From assembly GCF_042676145.1 (NCBI RefSeq), contig NZ_JBHTJW010000003.1:62001-126000 (forward strand): DNA of 64,000 nucleotides, read 5' to 3'. Positions 1 through 7,795 of the stretch are shown here, in pieces. This DNA comes from Methylophilus glucosoxydans. Lineage in GTDB: Bacteria; Pseudomonadota; Gammaproteobacteria; Burkholderiales; Methylophilaceae. Within the stretch, counting starts at the first letter, position 1. The number at the start of each line of letters is the position of its first letter. The position numbers and the translations under genes were made by a program. The notes beneath the pieces are model-generated. The model was given only the letters and a program-made list of their open reading frames with translations, had not been told where the DNA came from and made no database searches.

Positions 1-935
1 CCCTCACCGCAGGCCTGCTAGCCAGCCTCACTCTCAGCGCCCAACCGCTCGCTTATGTGCCTAACGAAAAAGACGGCACGGTTTCAGTGATTGACACCAG
101 CACCGACGAAGTCATCAACACCCTGCCCAAAAAAGGCAAGCTCGGCAAAAAAGTGCAGGCTGCTGCCATACATCCCAGCAATCAAAAACTCTACGTCGTT
201 GTGCGCGATAAAAACGCCGTCTCGGTGGTAGACACCAAGCTGGGCAAACAAACTGCCCTGATCAAAGTCGGCGACGAACCAGAAGGCATTGATATTTCAC
301 CCGACGGAAAATTGCTGGCCGCCTGTCTGGAAGAAGAAAACGCGGTCTCGCTGGTAGACCTGCAAACCAACAAGCTCAAACACACCATCAAAACCCAGGG
401 CAAAAACCCCGAGCATTGCGTGTTTTCACCCGACCAGCAATGGCTGCTCGCCAGCAATGAAGAGAGCAACAACGTGGATGTGATTAACCTCAACACGCTC
501 AAATCAGAACACCTGATCGCATCCACCAAACACCCGCGCGGCGTTGGTTTTAGCCCCGATGGCAAATGGGCTTATGTCGCAAATGAAGCCGCCAGCCTGC
601 TAGAGATTGTCTCTACCGCCGACTGGAAAGTGCAAGCCAATATCAAGGTCGGCCTGCGCTCTAACGGCGTTAAGGTCAATGCCGATGGCAGCCGTATTTA
701 CGTTAGCAACGGCGGCGATCATAACCTCAGTGTAATCGATACAGCCACCCGCGAAGTCATTGCCACCATCCCCGTCGGCCAACGCCCGTGGAATATGGCA
801 CTCACGCCGGACGGCAAAAAACTCTATGTCGCCAATGGCCGTAGCAATAATGTCTCGGTGATTGATACCCAAACCAATGCCACGCTGAAGGATATTTCTG
901 TGGGGAATCTGCCTTGGGGGGTGGTGATTCGTTAG
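1..935 (+). CDS. secreted YVTN/PQQ-type beta-propeller protein (5' end outside window)
   Basis: The reading frame is open from position 3, so the gene begins before the window. The first visible residues, about 17 ending in QPLA, look like the end of a signal peptide with cleavage before YVPNEKDG, which implies a periplasmic protein. The rest is a run of roughly 40-residue blades with the motifs VSVIDT, SPDGK and YVANG, typical of YVTN beta-propellers. Propellers of this kind are common beside PQQ-dependent alcohol dehydrogenase genes in methylotrophs, and pqqA genes lie downstream, so a role in periplasmic alcohol oxidation or its regulation is inferred. The substrate or partner cannot be seen. 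The stop is TAG at 933-935. Confidence 0.85.
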   Translation, partial: LTAGLLASLTLSAQPLAYVPNEKDGTVSVIDTSTDEVINTLPKKGKLGKKVQAAAIHPSNQKLYVVVRDKNAVSVVDTKLGKQTALIKVGDEPEGIDISPDGKLLAACLEEENAVSLVDLQTNKLKHTIKTQGKNPEHCVFSPDQQWLLASNEESNNVDVINLNTLKSEHLIASTKHPRGVGFSPDGKWAYVANEAASLLEIVSTADWKVQANIKVGLRSNGVKVNADGSRIYVSNGGDHNLSVIDTATREVIATIPVGQRPWNMALTPDGKKLYVANGRSNNVSVIDTQTNATLKDISVGNLPWGVVIR

Positions 936-1119
936 GTTTGACTGGCCATTGTTACTTTTCGGGGGCCATCAATACAAAAGTCGGCGTATCGTACACACGT
1001 ACGCACTATGAGGTCTCTTAAAATTGGATTGAGAAAGAAAGACAATATATTCAAAGCATGATCAGCACGGCTAGTATATTTCCTTGGTTTAAGCATTCGT
1101 GTGCATTGCGCAAAATTTA

Positions 1120-1854
1120 ATGATTTTTAAAGTTAAAGGTTTGAAATTGATAAGTAAACAATTTTTAATGACTATTTTTTTGCTAATTTCTTTTAATAGT
1201 GTAATGGCAGAGAGCATTTCTATTAGGCCCATTGTAAAGAGTTCAGTTGAGGAGTGTCAGGTTGAAAAGTTGAAATTAATTGGCAACCTAAATAAACCTG
1301 AAAAGGATTATGTTTTTCAACATCCATTAAGCCAAATATCTCTCTTCAAAAGAATGCTTGCCCAAAATAATGCAGCTGTAGATTATCAAGAGAAAATGAA
1401 AAACAATATAAAACAATGCACTGAATTTATATCTTTAGCAAAATCATATGGTGGCAATATTAATAGTGTTGAAATTTTAAATAGCGACAATATTAATGAG
1501 GCAATGGATTTAGGTTGGAATCCTGACACGGTTGAGTCTGTATTTAAGATTCACCCTATTGGAGTCAATACACTCATCGAAAACATTCAGGGCTTTGTAT
1601 TTTTTAATGGGGATTACGAATGTTATGAACGTCTTCTAAGTGCATTTAAAAAAATTAATGGTGTTGATAATAATGGAATGACACCACTAGCCTTGATATC
1701 ACAAATTAGAGCCAATTCTGAATTTAAAGACAACATCATAAAAATGCTTGTGAAGCATGGTGCAAAAACATCATGGAAATTCAAGTCTAAAACATTTAGA
1801 GCCATTGATTACTACAACGGAAATAGTCAAGAGGTTATGCAAATTCTTATGTGA
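1120..1854 (+). CDS. secreted hypothetical protein with a C-terminal ankyrin-like repeat
   Basis: I do not recognise this as a named gene. The chosen ATG gives a basic N-terminus and a hydrophobic stretch ending VMA before ESIS, a plausible signal peptide; an upstream GTG at 1099 and a later ATG at 1168 are alternatives. The C-terminal part has the pattern NNGMTPLALIS followed by IIKMLVKHGA, which resembles one ankyrin repeat. The gene is strongly AT-rich with codon use unlike the GC-rich neighbours, and it sits next to a REP/RAYT unit and gene cassettes, so acquisition by transfer is likely. A periplasmic protein-binding role is possible but unproven. Confidence 0.6.
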   Translation: MIFKVKGLKLISKQFLMTIFLLISFNSVMAESISIRPIVKSSVEECQVEKLKLIGNLNKPEKDYVFQHPLSQISLFKRMLAQNNAAVDYQEKMKNNIKQCTEFISLAKSYGGNINSVEILNSDNINEAMDLGWNPDTVESVFKIHPIGVNTLIENIQGFVFFNGDYECYERLLSAFKKINGVDNNGMTPLALISQIRANSEFKDNIIKMLVKHGAKTSWKFKSKTFRAIDYYNGNSQEVMQILM

Positions 1855-1877
1855 TTGTTAAAGTCGAGTAGTCTGTA

Positions 1878-1901
1878 GGGTGGGCAACTCGTTGCCCACG
1901 C
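1878..1901. repeat. REP palindrome, left copy
   Basis: Contains the near-palindrome GTGGGCAACTCGTTGCCCAC at 1880-1899. The same sequence in the opposite orientation lies at 2489-2508. The flanks also match in inverted orientation (TAG before, ACGCG-TAAA after), so the shared element is about 26 bp. The two copies bracket a RAYT transposase gene. Confidence 0.8.
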
Positions 1902-1942
1902 GTAAACTCGTTATCCGTCACCAAACGCTCGATCCACAAAAT

Positions 1943-2461
1943 CTAGCCCAACACCCCAATGCTCATATCATAAACGCCCGCTTTAACATATCGGTGAAAT
2001 GTTGAATAAGGCCAATCTTTCACATTGCTCACTAAGCCATGCTTAAGCGGGTTGAAATGCAAATAATCCATAAATTTTGCATAATCGTTATCATCGCGAA
2101 TTTGATGCTCCCAATAACGGCGTTGCCAAATGGTCGATTCACGATGTTTTGTTTTGGATGCTGACATCCATTCTGTATGGTTTAAACGCGCACCGCAAGC
2201 ACGGCTCACATAGCGTTTAATGAGTTGCCAACGAAGCGCAAAGTTTGCATCATTGGGTGGTAGCGTCCATATGGCATGGATATGGTCTGGCAACAAAACC
2301 CATGCATCGATTGTAAACGGGTGGTCAGTACGGACTTTTTGGATGGCATGTTTTAACGCATCACGTACATCATCATCACAAAGAAATCTTTGCCTGCGGT
2401 AAGTCACTACTGTGAAAAAGTAAGTAGCTCCAGCAGTATTCGCGCGACGATAACGTGACAT
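1943..2461 (-). CDS. REP-associated tyrosine transposase (RAYT, IS200-like Y1 family)
   Basis: This 172-residue protein is a Y1/HUH transposase of the RAYT group. The metal-binding HUH motif is HIH at residues 60-62 in LLPDHIHAIW, and the C-terminal part has the family pattern WEHQIRDDNDYAKFMDYLHFNPLKHG, split here as YWEHQIR then YLHFNPLKHG, which carries the expected catalytic tyrosine region. RAYTs act on REP hairpins as single-stranded DNA. Inverted REP palindromes flank the gene at 1878-1901 and 2487-2510, so transposase and substrate are both present. The length is normal for the family and no frameshift is seen. The unit appears to have landed in an integron attC site (2511-2573). Confidence 0.9.
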   Translation of the reverse strand: MSRYRRANTAGATYFFTVVTYRRQRFLCDDDVRDALKHAIQKVRTDHPFTIDAWVLLPDHIHAIWTLPPNDANFALRWQLIKRYVSRACGARLNHTEWMSASKTKHRESTIWQRRYWEHQIRDDNDYAKFMDYLHFNPLKHGLVSNVKDWPYSTFHRYVKAGVYDMSIGVLG

Positions 2462-2486
2462 GGTGGAATTGTGCGTGAGTTTTACC

Positions 2487-2510
2487 GCGTGGGCAACGAG
2501 TTGCCCACGC
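2487..2510. repeat. REP palindrome, right copy
   Basis: GTGGGCAACGAGTTGCCCAC at 2489-2508, the reverse complement of the left copy, with matching flanks. It lies about 25 bp upstream of the RAYT start and directly abuts the truncated attC at 2511. Confidence 0.8.
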
Positions 2511-2573
2511 TACCAGGCTATCGCGCAGCGTCCAGCGACCGAAGGGAGCGAGGTTGAGCGCCATGTTATGAGC
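2511..2573 (-). other. truncated integron attC site
   Basis: Read on the minus strand, two bases after the stop of the 2576-2938 gene comes GCTCATAAC (2573 to 2565). It is the exact reverse complement of the first nine bases after the upstream cassette junction (3429 to 3421), which is the R''/R' relation expected within one gene cassette. A GC-rich left arm follows (GGCGCTCAACCTCGCTCC and on), but no complementary right arm or GTT core is found before the REP at 2510. The 3' half of the site seems to be lost or displaced by the REP-RAYT unit. Confidence 0.55.
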
Positions 2574-2575
2574 GA

Positions 2576-2938
2576 CTACTTGAATAAGTCAGTGTAAAAA
2601 CTATTAATGCTCGGATTTTGAAATTGGATTACTTTTAGAAGTTCGTATGCATTTGGTGTTCTTGGTAATTCTCCTAAGAGATTCCCGTAATCATCTATAA
2701 ACTCAACTTTCATTTGCTCCTCCCAAGAGTACCTTTCTTCGTCAAGATAATACTTGAAATGTAGCTTATAAACTCTAATGTTTCGGCCGATATGGTTTGT
2801 AATGTAAACTAGGTCTATACGTGAATCAGGCCCAAGTATTAGTGGGATTGGATCCGTGCTTTGCCAAAGCACTTGATTGTGCTGGGTTAGTTCGATAAGT
2901 TTGTCAATTATTTCAACGGCCTGTCGTGTGCTAAACAT
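2576..2938 (-). CDS. cassette-borne hypothetical protein, 120 aa
   Basis: I do not recognise this family. The protein is soluble-looking with no signal peptide. It mixes acidic stretches (YYLDEERYSWEEQ) with beta-strand-like segments and ends NSFYTDLFK. It starts one base after the stop of the 2940-3410 gene, so the two are translated together, and both are AT-rich. They lie between a cassette junction at 3429 and the cassette-end sequence GCTCATAAC at 2565-2573, so they are probably one two-gene integron cassette. Cassette ORFs are usually of unknown function, and two-gene cassettes can be toxin-antitoxin or small accessory modules; nothing here decides that. Confidence 0.7.
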   Translation of the reverse strand: MFSTRQAVEIIDKLIELTQHNQVLWQSTDPIPLILGPDSRIDLVYITNHIGRNIRVYKLHFKYYLDEERYSWEEQMKVEFIDDYGNLLGELPRTPNAYELLKVIQFQNPSINSFYTDLFK

Positions 2939-2939
2939 A

Positions 2940-3410
2940 TTAATTACCCACCATTAGTGATTTTCTGTGATGAACAAGCTCAGCAGAAACGACAGATAAG
3001 CTTGTTTTTATTTCTCTGGCCGAAGCCTCGTTTTTTTTGCTAAAAAACCAAATCCTTGATCGGTATTTTTTGATCAGTTTTCTGGCATTTTTTATATCAG
3101 ACAAAAGATCGTCATTGGAGCCCTTTTGCATTGATCGTAATTCGACATCCACCAAAGCGAACTGTTCTTCTATTTGTTGTTTATTCTCTGTGTACTGGCG
3201 AAGTAATATGGTAACTTCGCTTGATATGTTTAGAATATTTTCAGCATGGGTGTCAATGCTTGATCTAAATAAAAATCTTTTTTTGATTTTCACAACGGCT
3301 GTTGCGGTGAAAAACGTCACGGCAAGACCAAGCAGTGACGCCCAACTTCCTACGTCGCTTAAATTCAAAGAAAGAATGTAGTCGATTAATTTTTGCATCA
3401 GTTTTGACAC
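2940..3410 (-). CDS. cassette-borne membrane-anchored hypothetical protein with coiled coil
   Basis: I do not recognise this family. Residues about 18-40 (SDVGSWASLLGLAVTFFTATAVV) form one transmembrane segment, followed by a basic patch (KIKKRFLFR) and a long charged helical region with coiled-coil character. The start is GTG at 3410; an ATG at 3398 is the alternative. Just upstream is the attC core at 3429, so the gene is the first in its cassette, a normal cassette-ORF position. It is coupled to the 2576-2938 gene by a one-base gap, which suggests the products work together, perhaps as a membrane sensor with a soluble partner. That is inference. Confidence 0.65.
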   Translation of the reverse strand: MSKLMQKLIDYILSLNLSDVGSWASLLGLAVTFFTATAVVKIKKRFLFRSSIDTHAENILNISSEVTILLRQYTENKQQIEEQFALVDVELRSMQKGSNDDLLSDIKNARKLIKKYRSRIWFFSKKNEASAREIKTSLSVVSAELVHHRKSLMVGN

Positions 3411-3422
3411 TCAACTCTTGGC

Positions 3423-3482
3423 TCATAACGTTTGAATTAACGGGCTGGCTTTAGCCAGTCCCTGTTGAATGATGGGTTGGGC
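3423..3482 (-). other. integron attC recombination site (60 bp)
   Basis: On the minus strand, directly after the stop of the 3487-3876 gene, the site begins with R'' GCCCAAC and ends with GTTATGA. Between them is a hairpin whose arms pair over about 14 bp around a TAAA loop. The left arm carries three extra unpaired bases at three-base spacing (ATT-C-AAC-A-GGG-A-CTGGC against its partner). Extrahelical bases of this kind, the AAC/GTT ends and the 60-bp length are hallmarks of attC sites. The cassette R'/R'' pairs also match: ATGCCCAAC at 3878-3886 with 3476-3484, and GTTATGAGC at 3421-3429 with 2565-2573. Confidence 0.75.
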
Positions 3483-3486
3483 ATAA

Positions 3487-3876
3487 TTATTCACCTGCCA
3501 CAAAATAAATCATACGCCAGCCCTCACTGGTTTGCTTAAAACCAGCACGATAACTTGTACCCGCATTTTTAGGACACTCAATGGACTGGTCAACCTTTTT
3601 CACACAATCTCGGCCTGTAACACGATAAAGCTTTTTTAAAAGAGATGGATCAGCTTTCCAAGCTTGAATGGCTTGCTCCGCATCACCATCACCACCAAAA
3701 CTCCAAACAAACTCAGTGACCATCAGTTTTTTCAGTGCGTCTGTATCTTTTTTACTTGCAGCCGCATGTACTTTTGAAATAAGAGCTTGCGCCTCTATTG
3801 GAATAGGTGCTGCTAGTGCCGGTATGCTGAGTGTTGTGAAAACCAATAAGCTGATAAAGCGCATACCTAATGTCAT
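3487..3876 (-). CDS. cassette-borne secreted hypothetical protein (NTF2-like size)
   Basis: The protein has a clear signal peptide, RFISLLVFTTLSIPALA, then APIPIEAQ, and about 105 mature residues. These include a helix with LISKVHAAASKKDTDALKKLM and a C-terminal strand region GWRMIYFVAGE. Size and layout resemble SnoaL/NTF2-like periplasmic proteins, but no diagnostic motif is visible. The frame is open to 3903, but the cassette boundary at 3886/3885 favours the ATG at 3876 or 3864 as start; no good Shine-Dalgarno is seen. Two cysteines (DCVKKVDQSIEC) may form a disulphide. It is the only gene of its cassette, with attC at 3423-3482 just after its stop. Confidence 0.65.
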   Translation of the reverse strand: MTLGMRFISLLVFTTLSIPALAAPIPIEAQALISKVHAAASKKDTDALKKLMVTEFVWSFGGDGDAEQAIQAWKADPSLLKKLYRVTGRDCVKKVDQSIECPKNAGTSYRAGFKQTSEGWRMIYFVAGE

Positions 3877-3877
3877 G

Positions 3878-3886
3878 ATGCCCAAC
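3878..3886 (-). other. integron cassette junction (R' core)
   Basis: The minus strand reads ACGTTGGGCAT, with the core G^TTGGGC. ATGCCCAAC here is matched at the other end of the cassette (3476-3484), as expected for the two ends of one circularised cassette. What lies upstream on the minus strand (3887 onward) has no attC-like hairpin, so it could be an old attI or flanking DNA. Confidence 0.55.
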
Positions 3887-4289
3887 GTAAAGTAGGCATT
3901 CATGACGCAAAACTTTCCGGCATGGATGCTTTTTTAATTGAAGGTTTAAGGCTTTTATTTAACATTTTCAAGCTGTTATTAATTTTAGACCATCCTAAAA
4001 TACAACCTTAACTGCGTCAACTTCTATCAGTTGTATACAATAATCAACACCTTTTAATGGCATATTCATCAAAAGTCGAGTTTGCCGAGAACAGTTCCAT
4101 GCCTTCTGGCTTGGCTTAGCTTGAGTAAGAAGCAATCCGTCCAATGGGGCTTTGTGGTGAGCAGGCAGGTTTTGTGTGAGGCGTTACAATTGGCATGTGA
4201 CCCCACGCCTTGATAATTTCTTGCTGTATGAATGAATAGGGAAAAATTCCCGAATGTTTTTGGTGAATACTCTTTAAAATCCCCCTAGC
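3887..4289. other. intergenic region with no gene seen
   Basis: AT-rich spacer between the gene cassette and the sensor kinase. No integrase fragment or tRNA was found. A 10-bp perfect palindrome, TTGTATACAA, lies at 4031-4040 and could be part of a promoter or operator for the kinase; nothing else is evident. Confidence 0.4.
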
Positions 4290-5669
4290 ATGATGAAATC
4301 TCTCAGCCTTCAATTCAAACTCAATCTGATTATTACCCTGTTGTTGCTTGGGTTGCTGCTGACGTGGGCGGTATCTGTGGTTAAAAACGCGCGTGAAGAT
4401 GTGCTGGCGGAGGTGCAGTCGACGAGTAATCTGGTGATGCATTTGCTGGATGCGGAGATTGCCCATTACATGACGGACTTTGGCTGGTTGCAGCATAACC
4501 AGCAAGAAGGGGTGCAGATTTTCCGGCTGGATGAGTTGAGGAATATCCGCCATTTGAAGGTGGATTTTTACGATAACAATGGCCGGTTGCGCGAATCTAA
4601 CCGAAGTACGCGCATGGCGCATAGCGGGGAAGACCCCCCCAAATGGTTTGTGAAGTTGCTGGATATTTCGAGTGTGCTGAATGAGCCCAAGCGCAAAAAT
4701 ATCATTTTGAATGGCCGTTTTATTGGTGAGCTGGTGATTACGCCGGACCCTAGCTTTGAGTTGCGCGAGATTTGGGATGATACGTCTGGCTTGCTTGCGA
4801 TTGTGAGTTTGTTTGGCTTGAGTGTGCTGCTGTTTGTGTATTGGACGGTGCGGGCGACGTTTAAGCCGGTTAAGCAGATTATTCATGGCTTGAACCAGAT
4901 TGAGCGCGGTGAATACCAGAGCCGTTTGCCGGGTTTTGAGCAGGTGGAGTTGAGCGAGATTAGCGACAAGTTCAACAGTATGGCGAGCACGCTTGAACAA
5001 AGCATTCGCAACAATCACCGCTTGACCCAGCAGATTATTCATTTGCAGGAAGAAGAGCGTAAAAAACTTGCGCGCGACTTGCATGATGAGATCGGCCAGT
5101 ATTTGACTGCGGTGCATGTGGATGCGAGTGCGCTGGTGGCGGCGAAAAAGCTCAGCTCAGCGCGGGAGAGTGCGCAGGCGATTGCGCAGATTACGCGGCA
5201 AATGATGGTGACGATACAGGATATTTTGTCGCGCTTGCGTCCGCGTGTGTTGGATGAATTGGGGTTGAGCCTGGCGCTGGCGGAGTTGATTCATCACTGG
5301 CGCGACCGCAATCGCGGCATTATGGTGGTGAATCAGATTTCTAACCATTTGTTGCAGCCGGATGAAGCGCTGTCGGTGACGGTGTACCGCATTTTGCAGG
5401 AGTGTTTGACCAATATCAGCAAGCACGCCGCCGCGACACGGGTGACGATTGAGGTGAAGGAGACGGAAAACGGCCTTTACCTGATGGTGGAGGATGACGG
5501 ACGGGGCTTTGATCCGCAGTCGCAAACGCGCGGTTACGGCTTGGCCGGGATGCAAGAGCGGGTAGAGGGCTTGATGGGGCGCATGCATATTCATACGGCG
5601 CCTGGTCAGGGGACGCGCATAGAAATCCATTTTCAGATGACAGAAGCATTTCAGGAAGCAGCGGTATGA
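4290..5669 (+). CDS. MoxY-like sensor histidine kinase (LapD/MoxY N-domain, HAMP, HisKA_3)
   Basis: The protein has 459 residues. Transmembrane helices lie at about 9-31 and 167-188 and enclose a periplasmic domain of the LapD/MoxY type. A HAMP linker covers about 190-245. The dimerisation domain has His265 in ARDLHDEIGQYLTA, and the ATPase domain has LQECLTNISKHA, DDGRGFD and GYGLAGMQER. It autophosphorylates and passes phosphate to the regulator encoded next, whose start overlaps its stop by four bases (ATGA). MoxY/MxaY kinases control methanol dehydrogenase genes in methylotrophs. Given the beta-propeller upstream and pqqA downstream, the same role is likely here, but the signal sensed is not shown. 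Confidence 0.85.
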   Translation: MMKSLSLQFKLNLIITLLLLGLLLTWAVSVVKNAREDVLAEVQSTSNLVMHLLDAEIAHYMTDFGWLQHNQQEGVQIFRLDELRNIRHLKVDFYDNNGRLRESNRSTRMAHSGEDPPKWFVKLLDISSVLNEPKRKNIILNGRFIGELVITPDPSFELREIWDDTSGLLAIVSLFGLSVLLFVYWTVRATFKPVKQIIHGLNQIERGEYQSRLPGFEQVELSEISDKFNSMASTLEQSIRNNHRLTQQIIHLQEEERKKLARDLHDEIGQYLTAVHVDASALVAAKKLSSARESAQAIAQITRQMMVTIQDILSRLRPRVLDELGLSLALAELIHHWRDRNRGIMVVNQISNHLLQPDEALSVTVYRILQECLTNISKHAAATRVTIEVKETENGLYLMVEDDGRGFDPQSQTRGYGLAGMQERVEGLMGRMHIHTAPGQGTRIEIHFQMTEAFQEAAV

Positions 5670-6304
5670 CAGTCAAGGTGGTGTTGGTAGATGATCACAC
5701 AGTGGTGCGATCAGGGTTAAGGCGTCTGCTTGAAAGCCACAAGTCGATAGAAATTATCGCCGAGGCGGATACGGGCGAACAGGCTTATCAGGTGTATGGT
5801 GAGGTCATGCCTGATGTGATGCTCATGGATATTTCCATGCCAGGCATGGGCGGGCTAGAAGCCGCCAAGCGTATTTTGCAGCGCTATCCACAAGCCAGAA
5901 TCATCATTTTCTCTATGCATGAGGCCGTTTCGTTTGCCGCACAGGCGCTTAAAACCGGTGTGAAAGGCTATGTGACTAAAACCGGCGTGGCTGAGGACCT
6001 GGTACAAGCGGTGCTGGATGTGTCCAAAGGGCGCACGTTTTTAAGTCAGGATGTGGCGCAGAAAGTCGCGTTACAAACCCTGGTGGGCGACAGTAATCCG
6101 CTCCAACAGCTGACGTCACGAGAGTTTGAGGTGTTTCGGCTACTGGCCGAGGGCAAACGGGCGGATGAGGTGGCAGACATGCTGAAAATCAGCCAAAAAA
6201 CCGTGGCCAATTACTACACCCTGATTAAGCAGAAGCTCTCTGTGAACAGCCCGGTAGAAATGGTCAGGCTGGCCATGAAACATGGGCTGATTGATGCGAG
6301 CTAA
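5666..6304 (+). CDS. NarL/LuxR-family response regulator paired with the MoxY-like kinase
   Basis: This 212-residue regulator has a receiver domain at about 4-120 with the phospho-acceptor Asp55 in VMLMDISMPG and conserved Thr/Lys positions (IIFSMHE, GYVTKTG). It ends in a LuxR-type helix-turn-helix at about 148-205 (LTSREFEVFRLLAEGK, ISQKTVANYYTLIKQKL). The ATGA overlap with the kinase gene implies translational coupling. It should bind DNA when phosphorylated. A MoxX/MxaX-like role in switching methanol oxidation genes is inferred from the kinase type and context. A stem-loop with a T-run follows at 6306. Confidence 0.88.
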   Translation: MTVKVVLVDDHTVVRSGLRRLLESHKSIEIIAEADTGEQAYQVYGEVMPDVMLMDISMPGMGGLEAAKRILQRYPQARIIIFSMHEAVSFAAQALKTGVKGYVTKTGVAEDLVQAVLDVSKGRTFLSQDVAQKVALQTLVGDSNPLQQLTSREFEVFRLLAEGKRADEVADMLKISQKTVANYYTLIKQKLSVNSPVEMVRLAMKHGLIDAS

Positions 6305-6305
6305 C

Positions 6306-6330
6306 AAGCTGATAAGCTCAGCTTTTATTT
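6306..6330 (+). terminator. intrinsic terminator after the two-component operon
   Basis: Stem AAGCTGA / TCAGCTT with a five-base loop at 6306-6324, followed by TTATTTGTT. It lies between the convergent regulator and umuC genes. Confidence 0.55.
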
Positions 6331-6345
6331 GTTAAGCCTTTACTC

Positions 6346-7662
6346 TCAATCCACACACAGCAGGTCTTTCCAGTTGGTCGTATAACTCGGGCTCTTGCGC
6401 GTTTGCTTCATTTGCCAAGGCTGTTGTCGGCCTTCGCTTGCCAGCCGCAAGGTGGCTCTGCCCATTTTGCGGTTAATTGCGTCCATGGCCTGCATCAGCC
6501 GCGCAGTGTTGTCGGCTTGCGGCCCTGAATGAAACAAATCCTGTTGTATTGCCTGCGCAGGCACCAATTCGCCCAAGGATACGCCGGCTTTGGCATAGTC
6601 GTGTCCGGGCTGGTAAATGCGCCTGAGTGCCCAGAGTGCCGCTTTGACCAGTTGCCGGGTATCGTGCGTGGCCACCGGTAGTGGCACGGTGAGGGCATTG
6701 CTGTAAAAGCGGCTGTCCTCGCGGAAGGGGCTGGTGCGGATATACACATAGACACTGCCAGCAAACAGCTGTTTTTTGCGTAACTTTTCGGCAGCACGGG
6801 TCGTGTACAACGTCAGCGCTTCAGACAGGCCTTCGATTTCTCTGACCGGCTGGCCAAAGCTGCGTGTGCTCAAAATCTGTTGCTGAGGCCCGCGCACTTC
6901 TTCGAGTTCCAGGCACACGGTGCCATTCAGTTCACGGATGGTTTTTTCCATCACCACGCTAAAGCGCCTGCGCATGGTTTCGGCATCACTATATTTGAGG
7001 TCATAGGCGGTGTGAATCGCTAGCGGACGTGCATGCAGCGTGGCGGCCAGGCGGCGGCCGATTCCCCAGACTTCATCCACCTGTATTTCGGCGAGACGGG
7101 CATCTACCGCGGTTGGCGGCAGGGCGTTGAAATTGCATACGCCTTGCATGGCAGGGGTATGCTTGGCGCAGTGATTGGCGAGTTTAGCCAGCGTTTTGCT
7201 GGCGCCTATGCCGACACACACCGGTAAACCGGTGCCGCGCATGATGGTTTGCCGCAAGGTTTGTGCATACTCGGTCAAATCGCGCCGCGTAAACCCGGTC
7301 AACTCCAGAAAGCATTCGTCAATGGAGTAAATCTCCTGTGCCGGACTGAACTGACGCAAGATGGACATGACGCGGTTGCTCATGTCTGCATACAAGGCAT
7401 AGTTAGAGGAGAAGGCAATGACGCCAGCGCGTTCTGCCTGCTTGCGAATCTGGAACCAGGGCGCGCCCATGGCGATGCCCAGCGCTTTGGCTTCGGCGCT
7501 ACGCGAGACCACGCAGCCATCGTTATTGCTCAATACCACCACGGGCCGTTGGCGCAATGCGGGTTTAAACACGCGCTCACAGCTCACGTAAAAGTTATTC
7601 ACGTCAATCAGTGCAATGGTGCGTGCATGCATGCTTGGGCAGTCTGTCGCGTTCATTGGCAT
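6346..7662 (-). CDS. umuC: DNA polymerase V catalytic subunit UmuC (Y family)
   Basis: The 438-residue Y-family polymerase shows the N-terminal IALIDVNNFYVSCERVF (metal-binding Asp20) and the catalytic EIYSIDECFLEL (Asp115, Glu116). The thumb region has VCVGIGASKTLAKLANH and the UmuC-type C-terminal tail is present. It performs translesion synthesis with a UmuD'-like partner. Unlike the usual umuDC operon, no umuD precedes it. The two UmuD-like genes lie 1.3-2.8 kb away on the same strand behind other genes. ATG 7662 is used; Met11 at 7632 is an alternative. No LexA-type CTGT-N8-ACAG box was recognised upstream. Confidence 0.92.
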   Translation of the reverse strand: MPMNATDCPSMHARTIALIDVNNFYVSCERVFKPALRQRPVVVLSNNDGCVVSRSAEAKALGIAMGAPWFQIRKQAERAGVIAFSSNYALYADMSNRVMSILRQFSPAQEIYSIDECFLELTGFTRRDLTEYAQTLRQTIMRGTGLPVCVGIGASKTLAKLANHCAKHTPAMQGVCNFNALPPTAVDARLAEIQVDEVWGIGRRLAATLHARPLAIHTAYDLKYSDAETMRRRFSVVMEKTIRELNGTVCLELEEVRGPQQQILSTRSFGQPVREIEGLSEALTLYTTRAAEKLRKKQLFAGSVYVYIRTSPFREDSRFYSNALTVPLPVATHDTRQLVKAALWALRRIYQPGHDYAKAGVSLGELVPAQAIQQDLFHSGPQADNTARLMQAMDAINRKMGRATLRLASEGRQQPWQMKQTRKSPSYTTNWKDLLCVD

Positions 7663-7795
7663 GAGGTGTGTTTCATGAAATTCCCTAATCCTTGTTCATG
7701 ATCGGCAATAGCAGGATTTTGGCCCGCCGGGTCGATAATACTTTCACACGGGCAAGACATGGGGTCGGCCCGGGACAACAACAAGGAGATCAATC

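Noticed and set aside
3887..4289. Integron integrase or attI
   Set aside because: No tyrosine recombinase frame and no attI-like paired sites could be recognised upstream of the first cassette.
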